Assembly (NCBI GenBank): GCA_013350335.1
Contig: CM023541.1
Location: forward strand, 67,528,592 to 67,592,591
Source: Chimonanthus salicifolius
Lineage: Eukaryota > Streptophyta > Magnoliopsida > Laurales > Calycanthaceae
Length of the DNA: 64,000 nt
Reading direction: 5' to 3'
The position numbers and the translations under genes were made by a program. Positions within the stretch are counted from its first letter, which is position 1, and each line of letters begins with the position of its first letter. Shown piece after piece: positions 33,854 through 47,124 of the stretch. The notes beneath the pieces are model-generated. The model was not told the origin of the DNA. It ran no database searches and saw only the letters and a program-made list of their open reading frames with translations.

Positions 33854-36800
33854 TTAATAGTATAGCTTCATGAGTGCGAGTTCGAACCCACAATGAACAA
33901 AACAAAATATATGCAATTGAGATATTATGGTTTAAGCGATTACAATATAATGGAAATTAATCTAAATATAGAAATCAAAAGTCTAATCTTATAAATATAA
34001 CTTAAGGCAGAAACTTTATAAAAATGGAAAACAAATTTAAAAAATAGAAATAACATCTAAAATTAGAAATTGATAATTTCAGAGTCCAATTTGCATTGAT
34101 AATCCAATTAAAAATATAAATAATATCTACAATTTAAAAAATTCTAAAAATATAAATTTCTAAATGCCACAAGTTTATTAATTTCGTAAGACTTGCCAAA
34201 TCTATATAAATTCTAAAATTTCTACCATTTTAGAAAGAAACTTTTAAGCTTAGGTAATCGTCTAAAATTAAAGTTTCTAAAAATAGAAACTGCCAGTTTT
34301 AAATAGTAGCCTAAAATGGAAATTTCCAAAAGTATCTGCATTTCGAAAAATAAAAATAATATCTAAATTTTTTAAATTTCAAAAAATAGAAATTTCTCAA
34401 TTCAACAAGTTTCTAAGTTTAGTAAGATTTCATAATCTATATAAATTCTAGAATTTCAACTATTTTGGAAAGAAAATTTAAATTTATGTAACTTTCTAAG
34501 ATTATAATTTCTAAAAATAGAAACTACCAATTTTAAATTATTTCCTAAAATAGAAATTTCCAAAAGTAACAGTAATTATAAAAACACAAAATTTGAAAAC
34601 AGATATTTGTTTTTTCTCCCACAACTGCGCCTAAAACTTGTTCTGCCACTAAAGATATGGTGTTTTAAATTTATATTTGCAATCAGACGAACCATTAATA
34701 GTATAGCCTCATGAGTGCGAGTTCGAACCCATTAGGAACAAAGCAAAATGTATGCAATTGAGATATTATGGTATAAGTGATTACAATATAATCGAAATTA
34801 ATCCAAATATAGAAATCAAATTTTTAATCTTAGAAATATTACTTAATTAGAAACTTGCTAAAAATGGAAAGCAAATTTAAAAAATAGAAATAACATCTAA
34901 AATTAGAAATTGATAATTTTGGAGTCCAATTTGCATTGTAAATCCAATAAAAAATATAAATAATATCTACATTTAAAAAAATTCTAAAAAAGAAAATTTC
35001 CAAATGCTATAAGTTTATAAATTTAGTAACACTTCCAAATCTATATAAATTCTAGAATTTCTACAATTTTAGAAAGAAACTTTTAAACTTAAGCAACCTT
35101 CTAAAATTAAAGTTTATAAAAATAGAAACTGCTAATTTTAAATAGTAGGCTAAAATGGAAATTTTGAAAAGTATCAGCATTTCGAAAAATAGAAATAATA
35201 TCTAAATTTTTAAATTTTCTAAAAATAGAAATTTCTCAATTAAACAAGTTCCTAAATTTAGTAAGATTTCATAATCTATATAAATTCTAGAATTTCTACT
35301 ATTTTGAAAAGAAAATTTTAAATTTAGGTAACTTTCTAAGACTATAATTTCTCAAAATAGAAACTGACAATTTTAAATAGTAGCCTAAAATGTAAATTTC
35401 CAAAAGTATCAGTATTTCGAAAAATAGAAATAATATCTAAATTTTTAAAATATCTAAAAAATGAAATTTCTCAATTCAGTAGGATTTCATAATCTATATA
35501 AATCCTAGAATTTATACTATTTTGAAAAGAAAATTTTAAATTTATCTATCTTTTTAAGATTATAATTTCTAAAAATAGAAACTATCAATTTTAAATAGTT
35601 GCCTAAAATAGAAATTTCCAACAGTAACAGTATTTCTAAAACACAAGGTTTAAAAAACAAATATTTCTTTTTTCTCCGATAACGGCGCCTAAAACTTGTT
35701 GTGCCAATAAACATATGGTGTTTGAAATTTATATTTGCAATAAGACGAACCATTAATAGTATAGCTTCATGAGTGTGAGTTCGAACCCACCATGAACAAA
35801 ACAAATATATGCAATTGAGATATTATGGTTTAAGCGATTACAATATAATGGAAATTAATCTAAATATAGAAATCAAAACTCTAATCTTATAAATATAACT
35901 TAAGGTAGGAACTTTATAAAAATGGAAACCAAATTTAAAAAAAAGAAATAACATCTAAAATAAGAAATTGATAATTTCGGAGTCCAATTTGCACTTAAAA
36001 TCCAATTAAAAATATAAATAATATCTACATTTAAAAAAATTATAAAAATATAAATTTCTAAATGCCACAACTTTATAAATTTAGTAAGACTGACAAATAT
36101 ATATAAATTCTAGAATTTCTACTATTTTAGAAAGAAACTTTTAAACTTAGGCAGCTTTCTAAAATTAAAGTTTATAAAATAGAAACTGCCAATTTTAAAT
36201 AGTAGGCTAAAATGGAAGTTTCATAAAGTATCAGTATTTCGAAAAATAGAAATAATATCTAAATTTTTAAAATTTCTAAAAATAGAAATCTCTCAATTAA
36301 AGAAGTTTATAAATTTAGTAAGATTTTATAATCTATATAAATTCTAGAATTTCTACTATTTTGAAAAGAAAATATTATATTTAGGTAACCGTCTAAAATT
36401 AAAGTTTTTAAAAATAGAAACTGCCAATTTTTAATAGTAGCCCAAAATGGAAATTTGCAAAAGTATCAGTAATTCAAAAAATAGACATAATATCTAACTT
36501 TTTAAAATTTCTAAAAATAGGAATTTCTGAATTCAAAACTTTCTAAATTTAATAAGATTTCATAATCTATATATATTCTAGAATTTATACTATTTTGAAA
36601 AGAAAATTTTAAATTAAGGTAACTTTCTAATATTATAATTTTCAAAAATAGAACCTTTCAATTTTAAATAGTTGCCTAAAATAGAAATTTTAAAAAGTAA
36701 CAATAATTCTAAAAACAAAAAATTTAAAAATAAATATTTGTTTTATCTCCGACAACGGCGCCTAAAACTTGTTGTGCCACTAAAGATATGGTGTTTAAAA

Positions 36801-37233
36801 TTTATATTTGCAATCAGACGAACCATTAACAGTATAGCCTCAGGAGTGTGAGTTCGAACCCACTAGTAACAAAGCAAAATATATGCAATTGAGATATTAT
36901 GGTATAAGTGATTACAATATAATGGAAATTAATGGAAATTAATGTAAATATAGAAATCCAAAACTCTAATATTATAAATATAACTTAAGGTAGGAACTTT
37001 ATAAAAATAGAAAACAAATTTAAAAAATAGAAATAACATCTAAAATTAGAAATTTATAATTTCGGAGTCCAATTTGCACTTAAAATCCAATTAAAAATAT
37101 AAATAATATATATAATTAAAAAAATTATAAAAAATATAAATTTCTAAATGCCACAACTTTATAAATTTAGTAAGACTTAAAATATATATATAAATTCTAG
37201 AATTTCTACTATTTTAGAAATAAACTTTTAAAC
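33854..37233. repeat. AT-rich satellite, right block
   Basis: Units begin with ATTACAATAT at 33939, 34780, 35837 and 36911, giving periods of 841, 1057 and 1074 bp. The two longer units hold one more 218-236-bp sub-repeat than the 841-bp one (TATAAATTCTAG at 35043, 35279 and 35497). Each unit carries CGGCGCCTAAAACTTGTTG and, about 100 bp on, TTAATAGTATAGCCTCATGA then GAGTTCGAACCCA. No coding sequence. It is the same family as 26287-27515; the retroelement between them is an insertion. Confidence 0.9.
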
Positions 37234-38091
37234 TGTAATACCCCGGATTTTCAGATTATTAGTTTATATGAAAATTGTCCATTTTAAATTGTGAATTTTA
37301 GAATTGGATCTTATATGGATAAGGAATTGGGCCATGACCCAATTAGGACCCAATTAAATTGTGACATTGGTTTTATCAAAAATTTAATAAAAGATTGCCT
37401 TGGCCGAATTTTGAATGTGAAATCCATAGATTATGCGCATGAGAGATATGTGGGATTTTAAATCCACAATGATATGCTAGAATATTTAAAAAGGGATGAG
37501 ATATCTATGAAATAATTAAAAGATTAAGCATGGCCGAATTTTGGATATTTATATCTATATTATGTGCATGGATTGGTAGCCAAGGAAACTATCTAATTTA
37601 AATAGAGATAGAATTAAGGGAAGGTTCTTAAATAAACAAGGGAGGTCAGTATGGCCATCTATAGCAAGGGGGCGCACGGCCTTAGGGGTTACCTATCTTA
37701 AACACCTTCTAATTATGGGATCAAGGAAGATTATAAAGAGGAGAGGTAGCAAGGGGTGCACGGTTTACAACCCCCTTAGCCGAATTTTACATATCTCTCT
37801 CTCTCCCAAGTTCTCTCTCACGACAAAGAACAAGGAGAAGAAAGAAGGTAGCCAACAAGAGGTGTTCTTGGTTGGAGGAAAATTAAGAAGAAGGAAGAAA
37901 GATTAGAAAAACAAGGAATTGAAAAGAGGTTAGTATCTAATTGATTAAATAATTTTATTTTATGAAACAAAAGAACCATAGGGTTCGGCCATGGTGGCGG
38001 GCCGAACCCCATGGAGAAAGATTGGAGATGATTTGATGGGTTGAATGGAAAAGAAAGAACCATAGGGTTCGGCCATAGTGCGTGGCCGAAC
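37234..38091 (+). mobile_element. Plus-strand LTR, first 858 bp only
   Basis: Starts TGTAATACCCCGG in satellite sequence. TATA-like TTATAAAGAG at 37731, CT-rich leader, donor-like GTTAGT at 37929-37934 and first hairpin 37976-38014. It stops inside the second hairpin, after GTGGCCGAAC, where another LTR of the same family and orientation begins. Confidence 0.9.
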
Positions 38092-38864
38092 TGTAATACC
38101 CCGGTTTTCCAATTTATTATTTTATATGAAAGTTATCCAATTTAATTGATGAATATGAGATATGGATCTTAATCCAAAATTATGCATGGCCGAATTACAA
38201 AATCTATGTTTATGCTCATGTGATAATTTTAAATAGGGTATGCAAATAATCTTAAACTAATTAAAAAGGAGGGTACATGGCATTGCTATATGTATTTTAC
38301 CATTGTCCGATTGGAAGGTCTTAAATTAAGAAAGAGAAAGTCGGCTATGGCTAATTAAAGAGGGAAAGTTGGCCATGGTTAAATAAGGAAGGTTTGACAT
38401 ATGTTCAGATTTTGGTTATAAATTTCTACTCCAATGTCCGATTGCTTTGATTCTTTTTGCGTTGGAAAGAAGATTCAAGGGCTACAACTTTGTAGTTTAC
38501 CACTTTTTTTGATTCGGAAGTTAACAAGGTCAAAACTGAGCTACTATAATATGGTATATGTGTAAAAACGGGGAACACAAGGGGCGTACGGCTAAGGGTT
38601 GCTTATCTTAAGAACTTTCTAATGTGGGATTAAGAAAGGCTATAAAAGGAGAAATCAAGAGGGATACACGGTTTTGACGTCCTTCATTGTTGAGTTTATT
38701 CCTCTCTCTCCCTCTCTCAATTCATCATTCTCTTCCACACGGCAAGAGCAAGGAGAAAGGAGAAGAAGATTGGAAGAGAAAGACCAGGCAAGGAGAGAAC
38801 AAGAAATCAATCGGAAAGAGGTTAGTATCTTAATGGTATAGTTTTATTTTTGAAACAAAAAGAA

Positions 38865-40147
38865 CCATAGGGTTCGGCCATGGTGTTTGGCAGAATCCCA
38901 TGGAGGGAGATTGGAGATGATTTAATGGTTTAAATGGAGAGAAAGAACCATAGGGTTCGGCCATAGTGCATGGCCGAACCCCATGGAAAGATTTTATTTA
39001 ATTGATGGGTTTTAAGATTGAAAACCATCGAGAGTTTTGATTTATTCATTGGGTTTATGATCTTAGATTTTAAATCATAAAAACCTTTGATGGTGGTCGG
39101 TTTTAGATTCATGAAATCAATGAAAGAACATGGATTGTTTTATGGCTAATTGTTTAGATCCATACTAATGAAAAGAAGGGGTGAGGTTCGGCCATCGTGT
39201 ATGGCCGAACCCCACCAAATATTTAATGAATTGGTGGTTGAGTTTAATGGATCTAAACCATTGAGGAAGGTCATGAACCATAGGGTTCGGCCATGGTGCT
39301 TGGCCGAACCCCATGGGGTTGTTTTTGGAATGGGGATTAATGTGGAAAGGTTCCAAATATGGAAATTGTTGCTGAAATTAGAAAGCTTCTAATTTTAGAA
39401 AGAAGGTTGCTAAATTTAGAAAGCTTCCATGTATGGAAGGGGTGGCTAAATTGGAAAACATCTCATTATGGAAAGTGTTGCTAAATTGGAAAGCATCCAA
39501 GTATGGAAAATGGTTGCTAAATTTGGAAAGCAATCTAAATATGGAAGGAAGGTTATTATTTTTGGAAACCTTCTATTTTTGGAAGGTGTTTCCAATTATG
39601 GAAGGTGTTGGTTAATTAAGGAAATAATCTATTTATGGAAGGAGGTTGTTAAATTAGTAAGTTTAATTATGGAAACCTTCTAACAATAGAAGGTGGAGTC
39701 TAATTAAGGAAACCTTCCATTTATGGAAAGTTGGAATTTTAATTTGGAAACTATATACCATAGGGTTCAGCCAAGGGTATGGCCGAACCCCATGGTCCAA
39801 ATTAAGGGATCAAATGACATTTTAAATTATGGTTAAGGTCTGATTGATGAATTGAATTTATGAACCTATTATATGAGTTATGTGTTGTATATTTTTAGGA
39901 TACAAACATGTGTTATGAATTATGGTGAAAGAAAGGGTAAAAATGTAATTACACGCCAAAGTGGAAAACCATGGGTTTGGCCATGGTGTATGGCCGAACC
40001 CCATGAGTTGTGTTTGATGGACTTATTTGATCAAAGAATTAATACAAGGTTTAAACATGGTAAATTTAAATGAAAGAGGGAACAATGGCATGATGGTAAT
40101 TTTGAACAAAAAGGGTGAGGCTCGGCCATGGGTATGGCCGAACCCCA
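38865..40147 (+). repeat. Hairpin array in LTR (7 copies, plus)
   Basis: Copies near 38865, 38948, 39179, 39278, 39758, 39969 and 40115. The loop is GGTGT, AGTGC, CGTGT or GGTGC, while most arms keep pairing. Between 39340 and 39750 lie about 14 units of the semi-palindromic AT-rich repeat (theme CCTTCTAATTATGGAAGG). Confidence 0.9.
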
Positions 40148-40523
40148 CAAGTTTGGTTAATGGACTATAAATATGGTAAATCAAGTGGGACTTGGTTTTA
40201 ATTTATTATTATATTATAAGGTAACGGGATCTCGCAAGCGGTGCGCCATCGGTAATCGAATCTTGGACTAAAGACGCAAGGACACGTAGCGGTCTTTGGT
40301 AGGATTCTACCTCTTTGAAACCATGGGTTTATGTACATTGTCTTTATCTTATTTTGATGATTTTATATTGCAAAGGATATGTTTCAAATGGTGATTTTAT
40401 ATGCTATGTTATTTGATAAAATAGCATGTGTTTCAAATATGAGCTTTTAAATGCTATGATTTTGTATAATTGTACAGCATGTGGACATTTGCATCTCATG
40501 CATGGCATGGGAGGGATGAACGG

Positions 40524-40770
40524 TAACCGAGGACCCACAATCCGTCGAGGTGTCTGTAAAGCACTAGTGGGGGATACCTTGATGAGGAGAATTCCATCAA
40601 GAGGATACTATGTAGCCGGAGATCCACCACTCTGTCGGGGCGTCTGTAAAAGAATCGTGGGGGATACCTTGATGAGGAGCTTTCCATCAAGAGTATATTA
40701 TGTGTGAAAATGTAGCCGGAGGGTCCACACTCCGTCGGGGCATCCGAAAGACCTATGTGGAGGGGTACAT
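40524..40770 (+). repeat. Three 90-100-bp tandem modules in LTR 3' zone
   Basis: Modules start with TAACCGAGG or TAGCCGGAG at 40524, 40613 and 40713, followed by CACTCCGTCGGGGCGTC and CCTTGATG...CATCAAG, a small hairpin. Other LTRs hold two modules (for example 16337 and 16423), so module number varies between LTRs. Confidence 0.85.
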
Positions 40771-41534
40771 TTTATGTACATGTGATGGGTGGGACTCATT
40801 GCATATGATAGCATGGCATGGCATTGAGTCGGCATGATTATGACTTTTATTATCATGCAAGGTTTTGGTTTTTATCGGTATGATTGGATCTCTATTATCG
40901 TACACTATTTTGAATACGATGCTTTATAAGTATGGCATGATTTATTATAACTGATTTGATATATTTATTATATCTGGATTTTTGGTACTAATCCATGTGT
41001 TAACCCTAATTGGAATACCTACTAGGCGCGTTGTACTAACGCCCTACTTCTACCCTTTAGTGGATGATGTAGGAAACGAGGAAAACGTTAAACTCGGAAA
41101 GGGACAAGCATAGGAGCTCAGAACGCTTTTAGTTTTATATTTTGTTTAAGATACTCAGGGATTTGTATTTAGAGTATCCAGATTTCAGAATGTAATAACT
41201 TAGATGAATTGCTATGGTTGGATGTTTTATTTGGATAATGATTAAAGTGATTTATTGACTAAGTACTTTGCTATCAATGGAATAGAACTTGGTTCTATTA
41301 TGATTCCGCAAATTGGATGTTATGATATCGCATGTTATGATTTTTATTCCGCATGTTGATATTGCTATGTGTGAACCATTTTAGTGGACTGAGTCCATGC
41401 ACACATAGGGTTGGCCAGTTAACGGTCGGACTTTGGAAGTTCGGACTTAGCTCGCGTCTTGACGTCCCGCTCTCTATCACTCTACTCTGTTATATAAAAA
41501 AAAAATAGACTCTGATTTACGGGAAGAAGCGAGT

Positions 41535-43592
41535 TCTAACACATAGGTTCATTCATTTATTTAATCATTCATAACACTCCCATTAACCTGATTGCTTTAA
41601 ACATATTAGGTTCCTTCATGACCCATAAAAATCCTTAACCTCTTAAGTCCATAAAAAAACCTCATGGGGTTCGGCCATACACCATGGCCGAACCCATGAT
41701 CCTCCATTTTGGCCTTTATTACACTTTTGCCATTCCTTACACTTCATGACCGATAACATTTTCTAAGGTCACAGTTATACATGCTTAAATCCATAGTTTT
41801 ATTGCTCAAACATCCAATTATTTATTCATAGTTCGCATTACCAACAGCCCATAAAAAATGGTCCATGGTTCTTACGTTTTGCAAACCTTTAAAATGATAA
41901 ATCAGTCCACAAGACTTATGTCTAAGGAATCCCCAAATTCTTAACTATATTTGGTGGGGTTCGGCCATTCACCATGGCCGAACCTCACCCCTTCTTTTCT
42001 ATTCTTTTGATTCTACAATTTAACATAACCATGTTTCCAAATTATGAACCCTCTTTCAAAATCATTAACCATAATCTAGCATCTTAGCCATTATGGTTCG
42101 GCCATGCAATGGCCGACCCATGTCCTTATTAGAAGCTTATCAAGAATAGTAACCACCTTCCTACATGGAAGCTTTCTAATTTTAGCAAACACCTTCCATA
42201 ATTGGAAACTTTCTAAATTTAGCAAACACCTTCCACACTTGGATAGTTTCCAAATTTAGACACCATCTTTCCATAATTGGATGCTTTCCAATTTTAGCAA
42301 CCAATTCTAAAATTAGATAGTTTCCTATGTTAATCTCCATTCGAAAACTACCCCATGGGGTTCGGCCATACACCATGGCCGAACCCTATGGTTCATGATC
42401 TTGTCCATCCATTTAGATCCATTAAACCATTCAATAATAAAATCATCAAAACTCCATGGGGTTCGGCCATACACCATGGCCGAACCCTATGGTTCATGAT
42501 CTTGTCCATCCATTTAGATCCATTAAATCATTCAATAATAAAATCATCAAAACTCCATGGGGTTCGGCCATACACCATGGCCGAACCCTATGGTTCAAAG
42601 TCCTCTTTTTTTTAAAACTAATCAATCATGGATCTTCCATTTAATCCCCTCAAAATTACATATCACTATCACCAATTACTTATTTAAGAAACTCCATGGT
42701 TTTCATTCTTAAAAACCCAATAAATAAATCAAATCTCTCCATGGTTTTCAATCCTCCAAAACCATGAATTAAATACTTCTTTTCATGGGGTTCGGCCATG
42801 CACTATGGCCGAACCCTATGGTTCTTTCTTTTCCATTTAAATTATTAAATCATCATCCAAACTTCTTCCATGGGGTTCAGCCAAACACCATGGCCGAACC
42901 CTATGGTTCTTTGGTTTCATAAATAACATTATTCAATTAAGATACTAACCTCTTTCCGATTGATTTCTTGTTCTTCCCTTGCTTGATCTTTCTCTTCCAA
43001 TCTTCTTCTCCATTCCCTTTGCCGGCCGAACAACCTTCTTCTTCTCCTTGCTCTTTGCCGTGAGAGAGAATGAAAGATTGAGAGAGAGAGAGAGATAAAA
43101 TTCGGCAATATGAAATGTGTAAAAACCGTGCACCTTGTCCCTCTCTCCCTTTTATAATTTTCCTTTGATCAATATTAGGAAGTGCTTAAGATAGCTACTT
43201 CCTCCCTCCTTTGGCCGTGCGCCCATGTCTTAGATGGCAATCCCATGTATTCCTTCCTGTTTAGTGGTTGCCGACCTCCCTTTCTTATTTTAAAACCTTC
43301 CCTTAATTCTATCTTTATTTAGATTAGATAGTTTCTTTGGCTACCATCCTATCCGCATAATGTATAGATTTATTATCTAAAATTCGGCCATAATAATCTT
43401 TAATTAATTTTGGACATAATACATTACTAAGATAATTCAACCCATTTAAATTTTAATAAACCAATTCCACAATCAATTGGGTCCTAATTAGGTCATGGCC
43501 CAATTCTTTATCCATATAAAATCCAATCTAAAATTCACAATTAAAATGGGTATTTTCATATAAAATAACTAACTGAAATCCGAGGTGTTATA
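41535..43592 (-). mobile_element. Minus-strand LTR fragment (copy 2)
   Basis: Counterpart of 191-2257, with the same truncation point and the same TATAACACC start at 43592. Small indels separate the two, such as one fewer base near 42724 and 43212. Confidence 0.85.
42353..42593. repeat. 101-bp tandem triplication (copy 2)
   Basis: Hairpin starts at 42353, 42454 and 42555, again exactly 101 bp apart, matching 1010-1250 without change in spacing. Confidence 0.9.
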
Positions 43593-46456
43593 GGAAGGGG
43601 GAGCTTGGCACCTTCTAAATCAAGAGAACAAAGGGGCGCATAGCACCTTCTAATCTAAGATAGAATGCATGGCCGTGTGGGAGAGATGCAATCCAAGAAT
43701 GAGGTGCAAAAAGGGTACTTGCCTTGTTGAGAGTGGTGTAGAGGCAATTACTAATTTAAAGGGATCTTGGCATCTTCTAATATAGGACTGATTGGAAGTA
43801 TTATTAGAAGAGAGACAGCCACAAGCAAGGGTGCACGGCAATGTTATTTCAAAGAAGGTATTGGCCAAGTGGAATTTTTTATGGAAGGGGCGCATAAGCA
43901 CCTTCTAAATTGAGATCAATTGGAATTAATAAAAGGAGAGAAGAAGAGAGGCACACGGCATCACACAAGACCAGCAAGGATTGACGCTAGTTTGCACATT
44001 AGCAAAAGGTTGTACTCAGCTTTGTGAAGAATCAAGGAGGCTAAGGAAAGAAGAAGGATTGGATGAACAAGAATCAACCGGAGCGAAGGAAGAAAACGGG
44101 AGGAGTCGCGGAACCGGTAAGTAATTTTATAATTTTTTTGTTTAACGGAAAAGAACCATAGGGTTCGGCCATGGTGTATGGCCGAACCCCATGGAAGAAG
44201 ATTGAGGGATGAATGATGAGGTTTTAATGGAAAGACATGGTTTAAATTATGTGTTTTTAAGGGATGAAAACCATGGAAAGACATGGTTTAAATTATGGGT
44301 TTTTGGTTGAAAACCATGGACTAATTATTGCATGTTTTAAAGGGATTTAAAATGGTTAAGAAGAGGTTGATAGACCATAGGGTTCGGCCATGGTGAGGGG
44401 CCGAACCCCATGAAGGTTATTAATAATTTTAATGGATGGGAAAGGTTATTTATGTTTTAAATTTTAAATGGAAACCATGGGAAATTATTAATGTTTTTAA
44501 AGGAGTTTAAATGGAAGGTTGTTGATTATATTTTTATGGTTGGAAACCATGGAAGAACATTATGGTGAGATTAATAAAATAATTTAAGGGAAGGTGATGA
44601 ACCATAGGGTTCGGCCATGTTGTATGGCCGAACCCTATTGGTTATATTTTAAAAGGGTTATCATTTAGTTTAAATGGAAATAATGATTTCCATGAAAGAG
44701 GATTAGTGAACGATTATGATAATTATAAATGATGTATGGTTGACGGTTTTTAGATACATAGATTGTTATTAATATTTTTTTAGAAAGAGGAATATGGACC
44801 ATAGGGTTCGGCCATGGTGTATGGCCGAACCCCATGGAGTTGTATTGGTATGGTTATTGGATTTAATTGATTAAATTGAAGATGTTTATTTATTTAGAAA
44901 GTTTCTAAATATGGAAGAAAGCTTGAATTATGATTTAATTATGGAGATTAAATTGGAAAGTCTCTAATTATGGAAGGTGGAGATTAAATTGGTAAGTCTC
45001 TAATTATGGAAGGGGAGATTAAATTGTAAAGCTTCTAATTATAGAAGGGCGGGTGATAAAGTTGGAAACCTTCTAATTATGGAAGGATTGATGATAAATT
45101 TGGAAACCTTGATTTATGGATTTTCTAATAATGGTTGCAATGAAAGTAATTGGGACTTAGACATCATAGGGTTCGGCCATGGTGCTTGCCCCATGAATCA
45201 AGTTGAATGGATTTTATGGACTTAATATGGTGATTGGATTAATAGAGAGACCTAAACCTAAGGTGATGAAGGTGATGGCAAAATTGTTAATAGGTGAAAT
45301 TAATGGACATAGGGTTCGGCCATGATGTTTGGTCGAACCCCCATGAACCAAATTTATGGATCATGTATGGACTAAGTGTTATGCATGATTAAATGAATGA
45401 AATGACCTATGTTTGGAATATAAACATGAGGTGATTGAAGGCAATGGCAAAGTTGTAAATACATGCCAAAATGGAGGATCATGGGTTTGGCCATGGTGTA
45501 TGGCCGAACCCCATGAGGTTTATTTTATGGACTTGTTTGGATTAAGGATCGGTTTGGAATTGAACATGAGGTAATGGCAAATTGGTAATATTGGCTAAAA
45601 ATGAAAGATCATGGGTTCGACCATGGTGTATGGCCAAACCCCATGAATTTGGATTAATGGGTTAATTATTAGCCTAAGTATATTGTAAATAAGAGTAATG
45701 GGTATATTAGCCATGGATGGCAATCTTCTAAATATATGAAAATAAGGAGGTAAATGGCTATAGATATGTATAATGGCATTTTGTAATTAAGTGAAAATAA
45801 GGGACCATGGGTTTGGCCATGGTATGTGGCCAAACCCCATGGGGTTGTTTTGATGAACATAGGGTTACGTATGTTGGATTAGATGAATGAATTGTTAATT
45901 AAAGATTAGACCAATGGCAATTTGGTAATATCGGCTGAAAATGATAAACCATGGGGATTTGGTTTATGGACTTAAAAATATTGTAAATCAAGTGGGACTT
46001 GGTTTTGATTGATTGTTATATTTTACGGTACGGGACCTTACAAGGTGTTTACGATCGTGAACGGTTACCGGACGAAAGACGCAAGGACACGTAGCGATCT
46101 TTGGTAGGATTCCACCTCTTTGAAACCATGGGATTATGTACAATGTTTCTTATCTTATTTGATGAATATATGTTGCAAGGGATATGTTTCAAATTGTGAT
46201 TTTAAATGCTATGTTTATATGATAAATAGCATGCGGTTTAAATGTGAGTTTTAAATGCTATGATTTGTATTTCTACATAGCATGTTGGCATTTGCATCTC
46301 ATGCATGGCATGGGAGGGATGAAAGGTAACCGGAGATCCACACTCCGGTTCGGGCGTCCGAAAAACCTATGTGGGGTACCTTGATGTGATTTCCATCAAG
46401 AGGATACTGTGTATGGACTGTAACCGGAGATCCACACTCCGTCGGGGCGTCCGTAA
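43593..46456 (+). mobile_element. Plus-strand LTR fragment (copy 2)
   Basis: Counterpart of 2258-5126. The hairpin array spans 44156-45842. It ends at the same CGTCCGTAA junction with minus-strand gag. Several one-base losses distinguish it from copy 1, for example in GGTACGGGACC near 46028. Confidence 0.85.
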
Positions 46457-47058
46457 TAGAAAAGCCTGTGTCTGGCGTTCCTTCTCCTCCTCAGGGAAAT
46501 AATGTTCCAGGAAGGTAGCTGAGAACTGTCCCAAGTCATGTAATCCTCTCTCCTTCTGGGAATAAGTGCTCGCTGCTTCTCTATCACCTCCCCACCATTT
46601 ACCAGCATCATCAATCAGCTGTGATGTGGCCAGTAAAATCTTGTGAGCATGACTCGTAATCTTCAACAAAATCAGAATCTGTGAATCTTCTTTAGCCAAT
46701 TTTCGGCTGCGACAACCCCTTCTCTCCCGTTGAAGTAAGGAGGGCGCTGTTGTTGGAAGTCCCTGACCATGCTCCTGTCATTGTTTTCCTTGGTGGTTCC
46801 ATTATCATTCAAGTGTTGTTGAAGCACTGAAGTACCACCGCTTGAACCAGATTCTACAATTCAGGAGGTACCACCGGTATGTTTACGCTACTTGCTTCCT
46901 CCTCGTGGAGGGATGGTTGTTTCTTCCTCAGGGTGAGATTGTCGTTCCTCCTCATGGTGAGATGGTTGCTCCTCCTCATTTCGAGGATGTTCTACCTCAT
47001 CTTCACCCCCACTTGGGTTTTTCGGGTATTTCTCCTTGGGCCTTCCCCTTGGAGCCAT
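46457..47058 (-). pseudogene. gag: gag remnant (copy 2)
   Basis: Counterpart of 5127-5730, with the ATG at 47058-47056. The QAFL end and CAG-to-TAG change are shared. It lacks the extra base that breaks copy 1 near 5287 but has its own indels near 46530, 46559, 46590, 46685 and 46833, so reading frames differ. Both copies are nonfunctional. Confidence 0.85.
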
Positions 47059-47124
47059 TTTTTTTTCTAAGCCATTGAAAACATCAAGACTTAGTTTCCA
47101 TAATAACAATTTGTATTTTCCTAC

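Larger units (their letters stand above)
38092..41534 (+). mobile_element. Near-complete plus-strand LTR inserted in another LTR
   Basis: Begins TGTAATACCCCGG at 38092 inside a hairpin arm of the LTR at 37234. TATAAAAG at 38641, donor-like GTTAGT at 38821-38826, hairpins 38865-40147, AT-rich array about 39340-39750. Near 38400-38560 it has an unusual insertion-like stretch not seen in the other LTRs. Its last 25-30 bp are missing at 41534, where a minus-strand LTR begins. Position 41344 onward is also found at 1-190. Confidence 0.9.

Noticed and set aside
33865..33905. tRNA gene in the satellite
   Set aside because: Only a B-box/T-arm-like word is present. The A-box-like part is poor, the A-B distance is too short, and no cloverleaf can be formed.
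39433..39683. Frames rich in MEGVAKLE or WKVFAK-like repeats
   Set aside because: Produced by the 25-30-bp AT-rich array; periodic and in several frames at once, so not a protein gene.
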